A DNA stretch of 64,000 nt from an uncultured Pelagibacteraceae bacterium (GTDB lineage Bacteria; Pseudomonadota; Alphaproteobacteria; Pelagibacterales; Pelagibacteraceae): contig CACOGC010000003.1 in assembly GCA_902626645.1 (NCBI GenBank), positions 62,001 to 126,000 on the forward strand, read 5' to 3'. Position numbers and translations under genes: made by a program. Below, one piece after another: positions 10,269 through 17,387 of this stretch. How positions within the stretch are numbered: the first letter of the stretch is position 1; each line of letters opens with the position of its first letter. Below the pieces are notes generated by a model. It searched no databases and was not told where the DNA came from. It saw only the letters and a program-made list of their open reading frames with translations.

Positions 10269-10325
10269 GATAATTTGCGAGTGTTTATTATTAATAATCA
10301 AACAAAAAATAAAGGAGTAATTAAT

Positions 10326-11297
10326 ATGAACAATTTAAAGAAAGTTGGACTATCAGCTTTAGCTGGTTCATTAGTGGCTTTCTCTGCATCTGCTGCTGAG
10401 TTTTCAGTAACAGGTTCAGCGAGCTTGACATATGATAACCCGGAAAGAGGGAACTCAGGTGGTGCTATTAATGGAAACCCTTTTTCAATGGGTAATAGTC
10501 TTGGATTCAATGCAAGTGGTGAAACAGACGGCGGATTAGGTGTTGCTGTTTACTACGAGCTTGATGATGACGTTATGGATGATTACGATATGACCATTTC
10601 TGGTGATTTCGGATCAGTTAAGTTCCATGGTAGTGGTGGATCAACTGCGTTTGGTGCTGTTGACGATGTAACGCCTAATGCTTACGAAGAAGCATGGGAT
10701 ATCATTGACACAGACGGTACTGCAACTGCAGGAAGCCCGACTGTAATTGGTGGTGGTAGTGGTGCGAACATGTTCGTTTACACATCTCCAGACTTTGGTG
10801 GAGCATCTTTAAAAGCAGCATGGGTACCAAGCTCTAACACAGATGGTGGTGACTCATACACTGACTTTGCTATTGCAATTTCACCTGAGGCTGTTGAAGG
10901 CTTAACACTTGGTTATGCTGTGTCAAACAATACTGTTTTGACAAACAAAGACCTCGATAAAACTACTATGTATGTTAAATATGCAATAAGTGGTTTCACT
11001 GTCGGTGTACAATCAAGTGAGTCTGATCATTCTACAGCTAGCAATGATCAAGAGTCTATGGCATATGGTATAACTTATGCAGTAAACGATGATTTTACTA
11101 TCGGTTACAGTGCACATACGGTAGAATTTGACTCAGCTGCTGGATCTAACTCAGATCAAGATTCAACTGGTATTTCTGCTTCATACACAATGGGTGGAAT
11201 GACACTTGCTGGTGCTATGAACGAAGTAGATAACATGGATGGTGCAGCGACTGGTGACCATGAAGGTTACGAGTTCAATCTAAAATTTGCATTCTAA
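10326..11297 (+). CDS. Outer-membrane porin, Gram-negative type
   Basis: A beta-barrel porin of 323 residues with a clear signal peptide (MNNLKKVGLSALAGSLVAF, cleavage after SASAA) and a C-terminal phenylalanine, as in outer-membrane barrels. The body is rich in alternating hydrophobic and polar strands (for example FTVGVQSS, MTLAGAMN) and is strongly acidic and Gly/Ser/Asp-rich, with little Lys. That contrasts with neighbouring proteins. The GGAG Shine-Dalgarno and signal peptide fix the start; an in-frame extension 40 codons upstream is spurious. Better codons, a strong ribosome-binding site and a strong terminator suggest high expression. The near-palindrome upstream may regulate it. Substrate is unknown. 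Confidence 0.85.
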   Translation: MNNLKKVGLSALAGSLVAFSASAAEFSVTGSASLTYDNPERGNSGGAINGNPFSMGNSLGFNASGETDGGLGVAVYYELDDDVMDDYDMTISGDFGSVKFHGSGGSTAFGAVDDVTPNAYEEAWDIIDTDGTATAGSPTVIGGGSGANMFVYTSPDFGGASLKAAWVPSSNTDGGDSYTDFAIAISPEAVEGLTLGYAVSNNTVLTNKDLDKTTMYVKYAISGFTVGVQSSESDHSTASNDQESMAYGITYAVNDDFTIGYSAHTVEFDSAAGSNSDQDSTGISASYTMGGMTLAGAMNEVDNMDGAATGDHEGYEFNLKFAF

Positions 11298-11320
11298 TTA
11301 GTTTAGAAGATAAGTTTATT

Positions 11321-11350
11321 AAAAGGCCCCTTTTTAGGGGCCTTTTTTTT
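11321..11350. terminator. Bidirectional Rho-independent terminator (porin / TenI-like gene)
   Basis: Perfect 10-bp stem AAAAGGCCCC / GGGGCCTTTT with a 6-base loop TTTTTA and a T-run after it. The A-run on the other side makes it work in both directions. It ends the porin transcript (+) and overlaps the stop codon of the convergent TenI-like gene (-). It is one of only two clear intrinsic terminators in the window. Confidence 0.92.
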
Positions 11351-11879
11351 ACTTAAAATATGAGATTCCAGCTATTCCAGAAATTTTAAGTAATTTAACT
11401 TTTTTAATATTTTTTTTGGATATACCCCCTAAAGCAACTACATCTTTTTTTACGTAATTGTTTAAAATTTTAAATTTATTTAACCCTAAATAATTATTAT
11501 TTTTTTTAAATAATGATGATAAAAAGATAGCCTTAGCTTTTTGCAATTCTTTAATTCTTATCTCTTTGAGATTGTGAGCAGACCCCACTACAGTAAAATT
11601 AAGAGAAGTAGAATATGCTAAATGATTAAAATTTTTATTAAAAGAGGGTATATAAACTCCGTCTAATCCTAGTTTTAATGCTAATTTAAAATTATTAGCT
11701 AAAAAAAATTTATTTCCTTGTTTCCTCAAAAAATTTTTAAGCTTTATAAGTTTATCTATTTTAATTTTTGATGAAGAATAATTTCTAAAAATTATTATTG
11801 TTTCTTTATCTTGTTTTTGTAAATTATTTGTATCAAAAGTGTTAATAAAGTAATATTTGGTAAGTAATTTAATATGCAT
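11349..11879 (-). CDS. ThiE/TenI-like (thiamine phosphate synthase superfamily) protein
   Basis: A 176-residue protein resembling the TMP synthase/TenI superfamily: LGLDGVYIPS matches the family's Gly-Ala-Asp-Gly-Val-His block, VGSAHNLKEI matches the Gly-x-Ser-x-His block, and VALGGISKKNI matches the C-terminal Gly-Gly-Ile phosphate-binding loop. Several canonical ThiE residues are replaced (the Gly-Pro-x-Phe-x-Thr-x-Thr-Lys region reads LSSLFKKNN), so thiamine phosphate synthase activity is doubtful. I place the start at MHIKLL, whose ATG lies inside an ATGCAT shared with the start of yggS on the other strand. A start four codons earlier (11891) is also possible. Confidence 0.65.
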   Translation of the reverse strand: MHIKLLTKYYFINTFDTNNLQKQDKETIIIFRNYSSSKIKIDKLIKLKNFLRKQGNKFFLANNFKLALKLGLDGVYIPSFNKNFNHLAYSTSLNFTVVGSAHNLKEIRIKELQKAKAIFLSSLFKKNNNYLGLNKFKILNNYVKKDVVALGGISKKNIKKVKLLKISGIAGISYFK

Positions 11880-12533
11880 CAAACTGTTCAAAATTTAATA
11901 AATATTAAAGAAGAAATAAACTCCAATTTAGCTAATAAAAAAAATTACAAAATACCAAAAATTATAGCTGTTTCAAAGACTTTTGGTATAGATAAAATAT
12001 TGCCATTAATTGAATATGGACACTCTGATTTTGGTGAAAACAAAGTTCAAGAGGCAATTGGTAAATGGAGTGAGCTTAAATTAAATAATAATAATATAAA
12101 ATTACATCTCATAGGAGGTCTTCAAACAAACAAAGTCAAATTAGCTGTTAAATTATTTGACTATATTCACTCTGTAGATAGTGAAAAACTTGCAAAAAAA
12201 ATATCTGAGGAGCAAGATAAACAAAATAAAAAAGTAAAAGTTTTTGTTCAGGTAAATATTGGCAATGAGGACCAAAAATTTGGGGTGGATAAATTGTTAG
12301 TTCCTGAGCTTTGTAATTATTGTAAAACTCTTGATTTAGAAGTGGTTGGGTTAATGTGTATCCCGCCATTAAATGAACCATCAGAAATTTATTTTAAAGA
12401 GATGAGTGAGTTGAATAAAAAGTTAAATTTTAAAGAATTGAGTATGGGGATGTCCTCAGACTATTTAAATGCAATTAAAAATTCTGCCACTTATGTGAGA
12501 ATTGGATCAAAGATATTTGGTGAAAGAAATTAA
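11874..12533 (+). CDS. YggS family PLP homeostasis protein
   Basis: Pyridoxal-phosphate-binding protein of the YggS/PROSC (COG0325) family, which controls PLP and amino-acid homeostasis and has no firmly known reaction. The 219-residue protein has the PLP lysine in AVSKTFG (K35), the GENKVQEA block, HLIGGLQTNK and a C-terminal SMGMSSDYLNAI block, all typical. Its ATG occupies the same ATGCAT hexamer as the start of the divergent TenI-like gene. Its TAA shares a TTAA with the stop of the convergent YkuD gene. Confidence 0.93.
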   Translation: MHQTVQNLINIKEEINSNLANKKNYKIPKIIAVSKTFGIDKILPLIEYGHSDFGENKVQEAIGKWSELKLNNNNIKLHLIGGLQTNKVKLAVKLFDYIHSVDSEKLAKKISEEQDKQNKKVKVFVQVNIGNEDQKFGVDKLLVPELCNYCKTLDLEVVGLMCIPPLNEPSEIYFKEMSELNKKLNFKELSMGMSSDYLNAIKNSATYVRIGSKIFGERN

Positions 12534-13024
12534 GTAATTTGAATTTTTGTTTTTTTGTTGATTAATTTTAACATTATCAAAAAATCTTTTTTTTTCATAG
12601 CAATACATCCAAGTGTAGGTTTGTAATTATTTGTAAGGTGAATAAAGATACAGCTTCCCTTAAATTTGACTGGTTTTAAAAAATTATATTTAATTGGTAT
12701 CAATAAATCATACTTATAATCTTTTCTGTAAAGTTTTTCGCATTTAATTTTTTTATTAAGTTTGATTAATTTATTATAATTTTTAAGATCGAATGGATTA
12801 TCACACCAACCCATATTCTTTTTAATTTTAATACACTTTAATTTAGAAGATGGTTTTTTTATCCTATCAGATCTATAGTATAAATCTTCAATTTCAAAAT
12901 AACCAATTGGTGTTTTTTTATCTCCTTCTTCTTTTTTTTTACTTTTACCATTTTTACCAATGGAACACCTGAATTTAAAATCGTCTACTTCAAGAGTGTG
13001 TTTATTTTTTAAGTAAATTATCAT
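12530..13024 (-). CDS. L,D-transpeptidase (YkuD) domain protein
   Basis: A short YkuD-fold protein (164 residues) with the catalytic His (H129, in CIFIHLTN) and the active-site Cys in TLGCIAM (C140), matching the family's His ... Ser-x-Gly-Cys pattern. Upstream GDKKTPIGYFEI fits the conserved Gly-x-x-Thr-Pro-x-Gly segment. No signal peptide is visible, which is unusual for peptidoglycan L,D-transpeptidases. It resembles the compact COG3786-type members. It is divergent from the degenerate response regulator 13 bases away, and convergent with yggS. Confidence 0.82.
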   Translation of the reverse strand: MIIYLKNKHTLEVDDFKFRCSIGKNGKSKKKEEGDKKTPIGYFEIEDLYYRSDRIKKPSSKLKCIKIKKNMGWCDNPFDLKNYNKLIKLNKKIKCEKLYRKDYKYDLLIPIKYNFLKPVKFKGSCIFIHLTNNYKPTLGCIAMKKKDFLIMLKLINKKTKIQIT

Positions 13025-13037
13025 ATTCTATAGCTAA

Positions 13038-13604
13038 ATGAATAATCATAATCTTGTAATTTATGAATTTGATGAACTATATAAGATTTTAGTTGAAATT
13101 AAAAAAGATATAAATCTTAGTTTTGAAAAGGCAAATAAACAAAAACTACCTGATCTGAATTCTAAAACCAATTATTTAGTATTTACTAAAAAAGAAATAC
13201 CTGGTTTGAATAATCAAATAGTTTTTAACGACTTTCCTATACCAATTTTTAAACTATTAGAAAAAATTAATATTGAATTCATTAAAAAAAAATTTCAAGA
13301 ACAATCTGATATTACAATTGGTAACTATAATTTTAATTTGAATTCACGTGTGATGTCTTTTGGAGAAAATAAACTTAAACTTACAGAAAAAGAGATAAAT
13401 TCAATATTATATCTTTTTAAAATTGAAAAAGAAGTCAAGATACAAGAATTACAAACTGAAGTTTGGGGATATCAATCTCAATTAGAAACTCATACAGTTG
13501 AAACACATATTTATCGTTTGAGAAAAAAAATTTCAAAAACTTTTAATGATCAAGATTTTATAATTAGCAAAAAAAATGGTTACAAAATTAAAAAAGAAAA
13601 ATAG
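13038..13604 (+). CDS. OmpR/PhoB-type winged-helix protein with degenerate receiver domain
   Basis: A 188-residue protein. The C-terminal part (about 105-185) is an OmpR/PhoB-type winged helix: LTEKEINSILYL, VWGYQSQLETHTVETHIYRLRKKI, then the wing GYKI. The N-terminal part (1-95) has the size of a receiver domain but shows no phosphoacceptor Asp in the expected context and no conserved acidic pair, so it probably works without phosphorylation. No histidine kinase is adjacent. It sits 13 bases from the divergent YkuD gene, which could be a target (inference). Its last 29 bases overlap the small arfA-like gene in another frame. Confidence 0.75.
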   Translation: MNNHNLVIYEFDELYKILVEIKKDINLSFEKANKQKLPDLNSKTNYLVFTKKEIPGLNNQIVFNDFPIPIFKLLEKINIEFIKKKFQEQSDITIGNYNFNLNSRVMSFGENKLKLTEKEINSILYLFKIEKEVKIQELQTEVWGYQSQLETHTVETHIYRLRKKISKTFNDQDFIISKKNGYKIKKEK

Positions 13605-13695
13605 ATTTGCTAAAGATCTTTTTTCCAAGAAATATAAGCCTAGAATAATTAAACCCAAAAAAGGTAAAGGAAGCTTTAAAAGAATAAAAAATTAA
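13576..13695 (+). CDS. ArfA-like alternative ribosome-rescue factor (39 aa)
   Basis: A 39-codon ORF starting inside the end of the winged-helix gene and ending in the TTAA shared with the PfkB gene stop. The protein reads FAKDLFSKKY ... KPKKGKGSFKRIKN. This matches the ArfA pattern of a Leu-Phe segment followed by Lys-Lys-Gly-Lys-Gly-Ser-Tyr-x-Arg, the part that sits in the empty mRNA channel of stalled ribosomes. E. coli ArfA, active after truncation, has the same block followed by more residues; here the protein stops soon after it. ArfA would recruit RF2 to non-stop ribosomes. The motif and position suggest a real gene, but family membership needs a profile search. Confidence 0.68.
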   Translation: MVTKLKKKNRFAKDLFSKKYKPRIIKPKKGKGSFKRIKN

Positions 13696-14621
13696 AGTCT
13701 TGCACCAATTTGTTGAATCACTTTTGATGATAATGTAGTTGCTTGCTGTAAACATTCTCCAGTAGGCTGATTATTTATAAAACCATGTAAATAACCAGCA
13801 GCAAAAAGATCTCCAGCACCTGTTAAATCTTTAATTGCGAGATTTTTATTTGCCTTTATCTCAGTGATTTCATCCTCAATAATTGAAATTGCACCTTTTT
13901 CTCCACGCGTGATTACAATATGTTTTTTTATTTCTTTCACAAAAGTTATGACTTCATCAAAATTCTTTGCATTTATTAACGCCATTATTTCACTTTCATT
14001 TGCAAAAGTTAAATCTAATTTTTTTTTTACTAAATCTAAAAAATTTTGTTTATGTCTTTCTACACAAAACAGATCTGATAATGACATCGCAACTTTTTTG
14101 GCATTGTCAATTGCTTTTTCAAAAGCTTTTTTTGGTTCTCCCTCATCCCATAAATAACCTTCTAAAAAAATTAATTCACTTTTTTTTATAATTTTCTCAT
14201 CCACGTCATTCGCATTAATTTTTCCCGCTATACCTAAAAAAGTACACATAGTCCTTTCAGAGTCTGGAGTAATTAAAATCAGACAAGTACCTGTTGGAAG
14301 ACTTTCTTTTTTTTTTGTATAATAATAATTAACATTTTCCTTTTTAAGTCCTTCCTCATATTGAGTCCCAAAAATATCATCAGACACTTTTCCTATAAAC
14401 CCAACATCATTTTTGAGTTGAGATAGTCCAACTATAGAGTTAGCAACTGAACCTCCCGAAACAGTTTTTTCAATTTTAAGATTTGCTAAAATATCTTTAA
14501 ATTCTGATTCATCAAAAATCAATTTCATTGTACCTTTTGTAAGATTTTTTTCTTTAATAAAATTCTCATCAACTTTACAAATCACATCAACTATTGCGTT
14601 TCCAATACCAAGAACTTTCAT
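13692..14621 (-). CDS. PfkB family carbohydrate kinase (adenosine kinase-like)
   Basis: Ribokinase/PfkB-family sugar or nucleoside kinase, 309 residues. Visible are GNAIVDVI at the N-terminus, the substrate-binding SGGSVANSIVG segment, and the second PfkB signature DLTGAGDLFAAGYLHG with catalytic Asp in GAGD (268-271). The N-terminal block and CTFLGIAGKI segment resemble the alphaproteobacterial adenosine kinase-type branch, but the substrate cannot be settled from sequence. It starts one base after the nth stop and is probably cotranscribed with nth and dapB. Confidence 0.85.
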   Translation of the reverse strand: MKVLGIGNAIVDVICKVDENFIKEKNLTKGTMKLIFDESEFKDILANLKIEKTVSGGSVANSIVGLSQLKNDVGFIGKVSDDIFGTQYEEGLKKENVNYYYTKKKESLPTGTCLILITPDSERTMCTFLGIAGKINANDVDEKIIKKSELIFLEGYLWDEGEPKKAFEKAIDNAKKVAMSLSDLFCVERHKQNFLDLVKKKLDLTFANESEIMALINAKNFDEVITFVKEIKKHIVITRGEKGAISIIEDEITEIKANKNLAIKDLTGAGDLFAAGYLHGFINNQPTGECLQQATTLSSKVIQQIGARL

Positions 14622-14622
14622 T

Positions 14623-15276
14623 TTAAGGTTTTTTTGTTTTAATCGGTTTTTTTCTTTTAGGATAACAAGTGGTGCAAATTTTACAAGTCAGACCATAACA
14701 ATCTCTTGCTTTACAATACTCTCGTCCATAATATATGATTTGAAGATGAAGTTTATTCCAACTTTTTTTAGGAAATAATCTTTTCAAATCTACTTCAGTT
14801 CGAACAACATTCTTTCCGTTTGTTAAACCCCACCTTTGAGCTAATCTATGAATATGAGTATCTATTGGAAAAGCAGGATATCCAAAACCTTGAGACATTA
14901 CAACACTAGCTGTTTTATGACCGACACCAGGAAGGTTTTCTAACTCTTCAAAGGTTTTAGGGACTTTACCATTATGTTTTTCCATTATTATTTTTGACAG
15001 GTTGTAAATACTCTTTGCCTTAATTCTAAAAATACCAATTTTTTTAATTAATTTCTCAATTTTTTTTCTTCCAAGTTTAACAAAGTGTTCAGGTTTATAA
15101 AATTTTGGATATATATTTTTAGTTACATTATTTACATTTACATCTGTGCATTGTGCCGAAAGTAAAACAGAAATTAAAAGAGTAAAAACATTTCTACTCT
15201 TAAGAGGAACATAAATTTTTGGATATGTTTTGTTTAAAATTTTAAAGACTATCTTAGCTCTTTGAATTTCATTCAT
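14623..15276 (-). CDS. nth: Endonuclease III (DNA glycosylase/AP lyase)
   Basis: Base-excision repair glycosylase for oxidised pyrimidines. The 217-residue protein has the helix-hairpin-helix LPGVGHKTASVV with catalytic Lys (K121) and the catalytic Asp in PIDTHIHRLAQ (D139). The C-terminal iron-sulphur region is odd. Cysteines are at 188, 193, 198, 201 and 204 (spacing 0, 5, 10, 13, 16). The usual four are at 0, 7, 10 and 16, so the second canonical Cys is replaced while two extra Cys are present. Adjacent to dapB, whose end it abuts. Confidence 0.94.
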   Translation of the reverse strand: MNEIQRAKIVFKILNKTYPKIYVPLKSRNVFTLLISVLLSAQCTDVNVNNVTKNIYPKFYKPEHFVKLGRKKIEKLIKKIGIFRIKAKSIYNLSKIIMEKHNGKVPKTFEELENLPGVGHKTASVVMSQGFGYPAFPIDTHIHRLAQRWGLTNGKNVVRTEVDLKRLFPKKSWNKLHLQIIYYGREYCKARDCYGLTCKICTTCYPKRKKPIKTKKP

Positions 15277-16052
15277 TATTTGAAATTCATTAAATCTCTC
15301 ATTGAATAAAGACCAGGTTTTTTATTTATCAGCCATTTTGCCGCTGTTAAGGCTCCCTCAGAATATAGAGCTCTATCAAAGGCTTCATGGTTTAAGGTAA
15401 TTATTTCTTTGCCACTTGAAAATTTAACCTCGTGTTCACCAATAATCTCACCTTTTCTTAAAGAGTTAAAATTTATCTTTTTGCCATATGGAAAAGTTTT
15501 TTTGTTTAAATATTTTTTTCCTAATAAACTGTAAAAATTTTTGTTTTTACCCACAGCTATTCCTTTACCTAACATTAATGCTGTTCCTGATGGATAATCT
15601 TTTTTATGCTTATGGTGAATCTCAAAAATTTTACTCAGAAAATTTTTTCCTAATGAACTTGAAGCAATTTCTGTTAAATACATTAAAAGATTAATACCTA
15701 AACTCATATTTCCTGCTTTTAAAATTGGTATTTTTTTTGAAAAATTTTTAATTAAATTCTCCTCTTTTTTGGAAAAACCAGTAGTTCCAATAACTACTTT
15801 CTTTTTTAATTTTGTAGCTATTTTTAAAACCTGAAAAGTACATCTTGGGATTGTGAAATCAATAATTAGGTCTGCATTTTTAAATGACGCCTCTGAATTC
15901 AGGTCAACTTTTATTCTATTAATCTTTTTATTAATTTTTTTACTTTCTGTAAGAGCAACAAGTTTGAAATTTTGATCTTTTTTTACAGATGTAATTATTT
16001 GTTGGCCCATACGACCCATACAGCCGGTCACTAATATTTTAATTTTTTTCAT
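15276..16052 (-). CDS. dapB: 4-hydroxy-tetrahydrodipicolinate reductase
   Basis: Lysine/diaminopimelate pathway enzyme reducing HTPA with NAD(P)H. The 258-residue protein has the N-terminal dinucleotide-binding loop GCMGRMGQ (10-17), the DFTIP block, and the substrate-binding HHKHKKDYPSGTA motif with the catalytic His/Lys. Length is normal. Its ATG overlaps the TGA of a small membrane-protein gene (ATGA), indicating translational coupling. lysA, the last step of the same pathway, is also in this window. Confidence 0.96.
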   Translation of the reverse strand: MKKIKILVTGCMGRMGQQIITSVKKDQNFKLVALTESKKINKKINRIKVDLNSEASFKNADLIIDFTIPRCTFQVLKIATKLKKKVVIGTTGFSKKEENLIKNFSKKIPILKAGNMSLGINLLMYLTEIASSSLGKNFLSKIFEIHHKHKKDYPSGTALMLGKGIAVGKNKNFYSLLGKKYLNKKTFPYGKKINFNSLRKGEIIGEHEVKFSSGKEIITLNHEAFDRALYSEGALTAAKWLINKKPGLYSMRDLMNFK

Positions 16053-16219
16053 TTAAAGATAAAGATAGAAACTATCACAATGAGGACAACAATTATAGAC
16101 CAAATAAATAGATTTTTGATAAATCTTTTTGATTTTGAGTTTGATTTCAAAAATTCAGGAAGTACCAAAAATAAAACTGCTATTAAAAAAATTGCTGGAA
16201 CAATCTCTTCTAATCCCAT
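16049..16219 (-). CDS. Small two-helix membrane protein between dnaJ and dapB (56 aa)
   Basis: A 56-codon ORF filling the otherwise empty gap between dnaJ and dapB. It starts four bases after the dnaJ stop and ends in an ATGA overlap with dapB. The protein (MGLEEIVPAIFLIAVLFLVL at the start, then a Ser/Lys-rich loop and the strongly hydrophobic FIWSIIVVLIVIVSIFIFK end) would form two membrane helices with a short basic loop between. I recognise no family. The tight fit and coupling argue for a real gene. Confidence 0.6.
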   Translation of the reverse strand: MGLEEIVPAIFLIAVLFLVLPEFLKSNSKSKRFIKNLFIWSIIVVLIVIVSIFIFK

Positions 16220-16222
16220 TTA

Positions 16223-17359
16223 TTAACTATTCCAGAAACTTTTAGCTTTTTGGAAAAATTTTTTTATACTTGGATTAGACTTTTCATTCTCTATTTTTCT
16301 AAAACGTTCTAACAAATCTTTTTGCTCTTTGTTTAAAAACACTGGAACTTCAGTTTTAACTTGAACATATAAGTCACCAAAATCACCTCTTCGCATGAAT
16401 GGCATACCTTTACCTTTTAATCTAAATTGTTTACCATCCTGGGTTCCATCTGGTATTTTAATTTTTGCTTTTTTTCCATCAATTGTAGGTATTTCTATTG
16501 TTGTACCAAGAGCAGCATCGGCAATAGAAATTGGAAACTCAAAAAATAAATTTACATCAGATCTTTTAAATAACTCATGCGATTTAACATTAATAAATAA
16601 ATATAAGTCTCCACTGGTACCCCCTCTAGTTCCAGCTTCACCTTTACCGGCAAGTCTAATTCTCGTACCATCATCTACACCTTTAGGTATTGTTACAGAT
16701 ACTTTTTTGTTTGTTTGTTTATTGCCTTGTCCGTTACAATCCCCACATGGATTGGTAATCTCTTCACCACTTCCTGCACACTGAGGACAAGTTTGTTGAA
16801 CTGTAAAGAATCCTTGATTAGATCTAACTCTTCCATTCCCTCCACAATAGGTACATCTATCTGGACTTGAGCCTGGTTTAGAACCATTTCCTTTACAAGT
16901 ATTACATTTTTCAGACGTGGAGAATTGAATATTTTGTTTTTTTCCAGTGTATGCCTCCTCTAGTGTAATTGATAAATCATATCTTAGATCTGAACCTCTG
17001 TTATTTGAGCTTCTTCTTGAACTTCTTCTGCCTCCACCACCAAAGTCTCCAAAAAAATCTTCGAAAATATCAGAGAAATCTGCACCACTAAAACCTCCAA
17101 AACCTCCAAAACCACCTCTACCACCGCCACCATTTTCAAATGCAGCATGTCCAAAATTATCGTAGTTCTCTTTTTTTGATTTATCAGAGAGCACACCATA
17201 AGCCTCACTGGCTTCTTTAAATTTATCTTCAGCAGATTTATCCCCAGGATTTTTGTCAGGGTGATATTTAACGGCTAATTTTCTGTAGGCTGATTTTAGT
17301 TCATCAGGGCTTGCGCTTTTACTTACTCCTAAGACATCATAATAATCTCTTTTAGCCAT
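16223..17359 (-). CDS. dnaJ: Chaperone protein DnaJ
   Basis: Hsp40 co-chaperone that stimulates DnaK ATPase. The 378-residue protein has the J domain with HPD at 33-35, a Gly/Phe-rich linker (about 73-110), four CxxCxGxG zinc-binding repeats ([32 protein letters not shown]) and the C-terminal substrate domains. It lies 28 bases after dnaK in a grpE-dnaK-dnaJ operon. I see no heat-shock (sigma-32 type) promoter or CIRCE element upstream of grpE. Confidence 0.97.
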   Translation of the reverse strand: MAKRDYYDVLGVSKSASPDELKSAYRKLAVKYHPDKNPGDKSAEDKFKEASEAYGVLSDKSKKENYDNFGHAAFENGGGGRGGFGGFGGFSGADFSDIFEDFFGDFGGGGRRSSRRSSNNRGSDLRYDLSITLEEAYTGKKQNIQFSTSEKCNTCKGNGSKPGSSPDRCTYCGGNGRVRSNQGFFTVQQTCPQCAGSGEEITNPCGDCNGQGNKQTNKKVSVTIPKGVDDGTRIRLAGKGEAGTRGGTSGDLYLFINVKSHELFKRSDVNLFFEFPISIADAALGTTIEIPTIDGKKAKIKIPDGTQDGKQFRLKGKGMPFMRRGDFGDLYVQVKTEVPVFLNKEQKDLLERFRKIENEKSNPSIKKFFQKAKSFWNS

Positions 17360-17387
17360 GTATATAACCAGGACAAATAGATGTCAG

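Noticed and set aside
16693-17208. Open frames overlapping dnaJ on both strands
   Set aside because: They are low-complexity shadows of the Gly-rich and zinc-finger regions of dnaJ, with no start signals or family resemblance.
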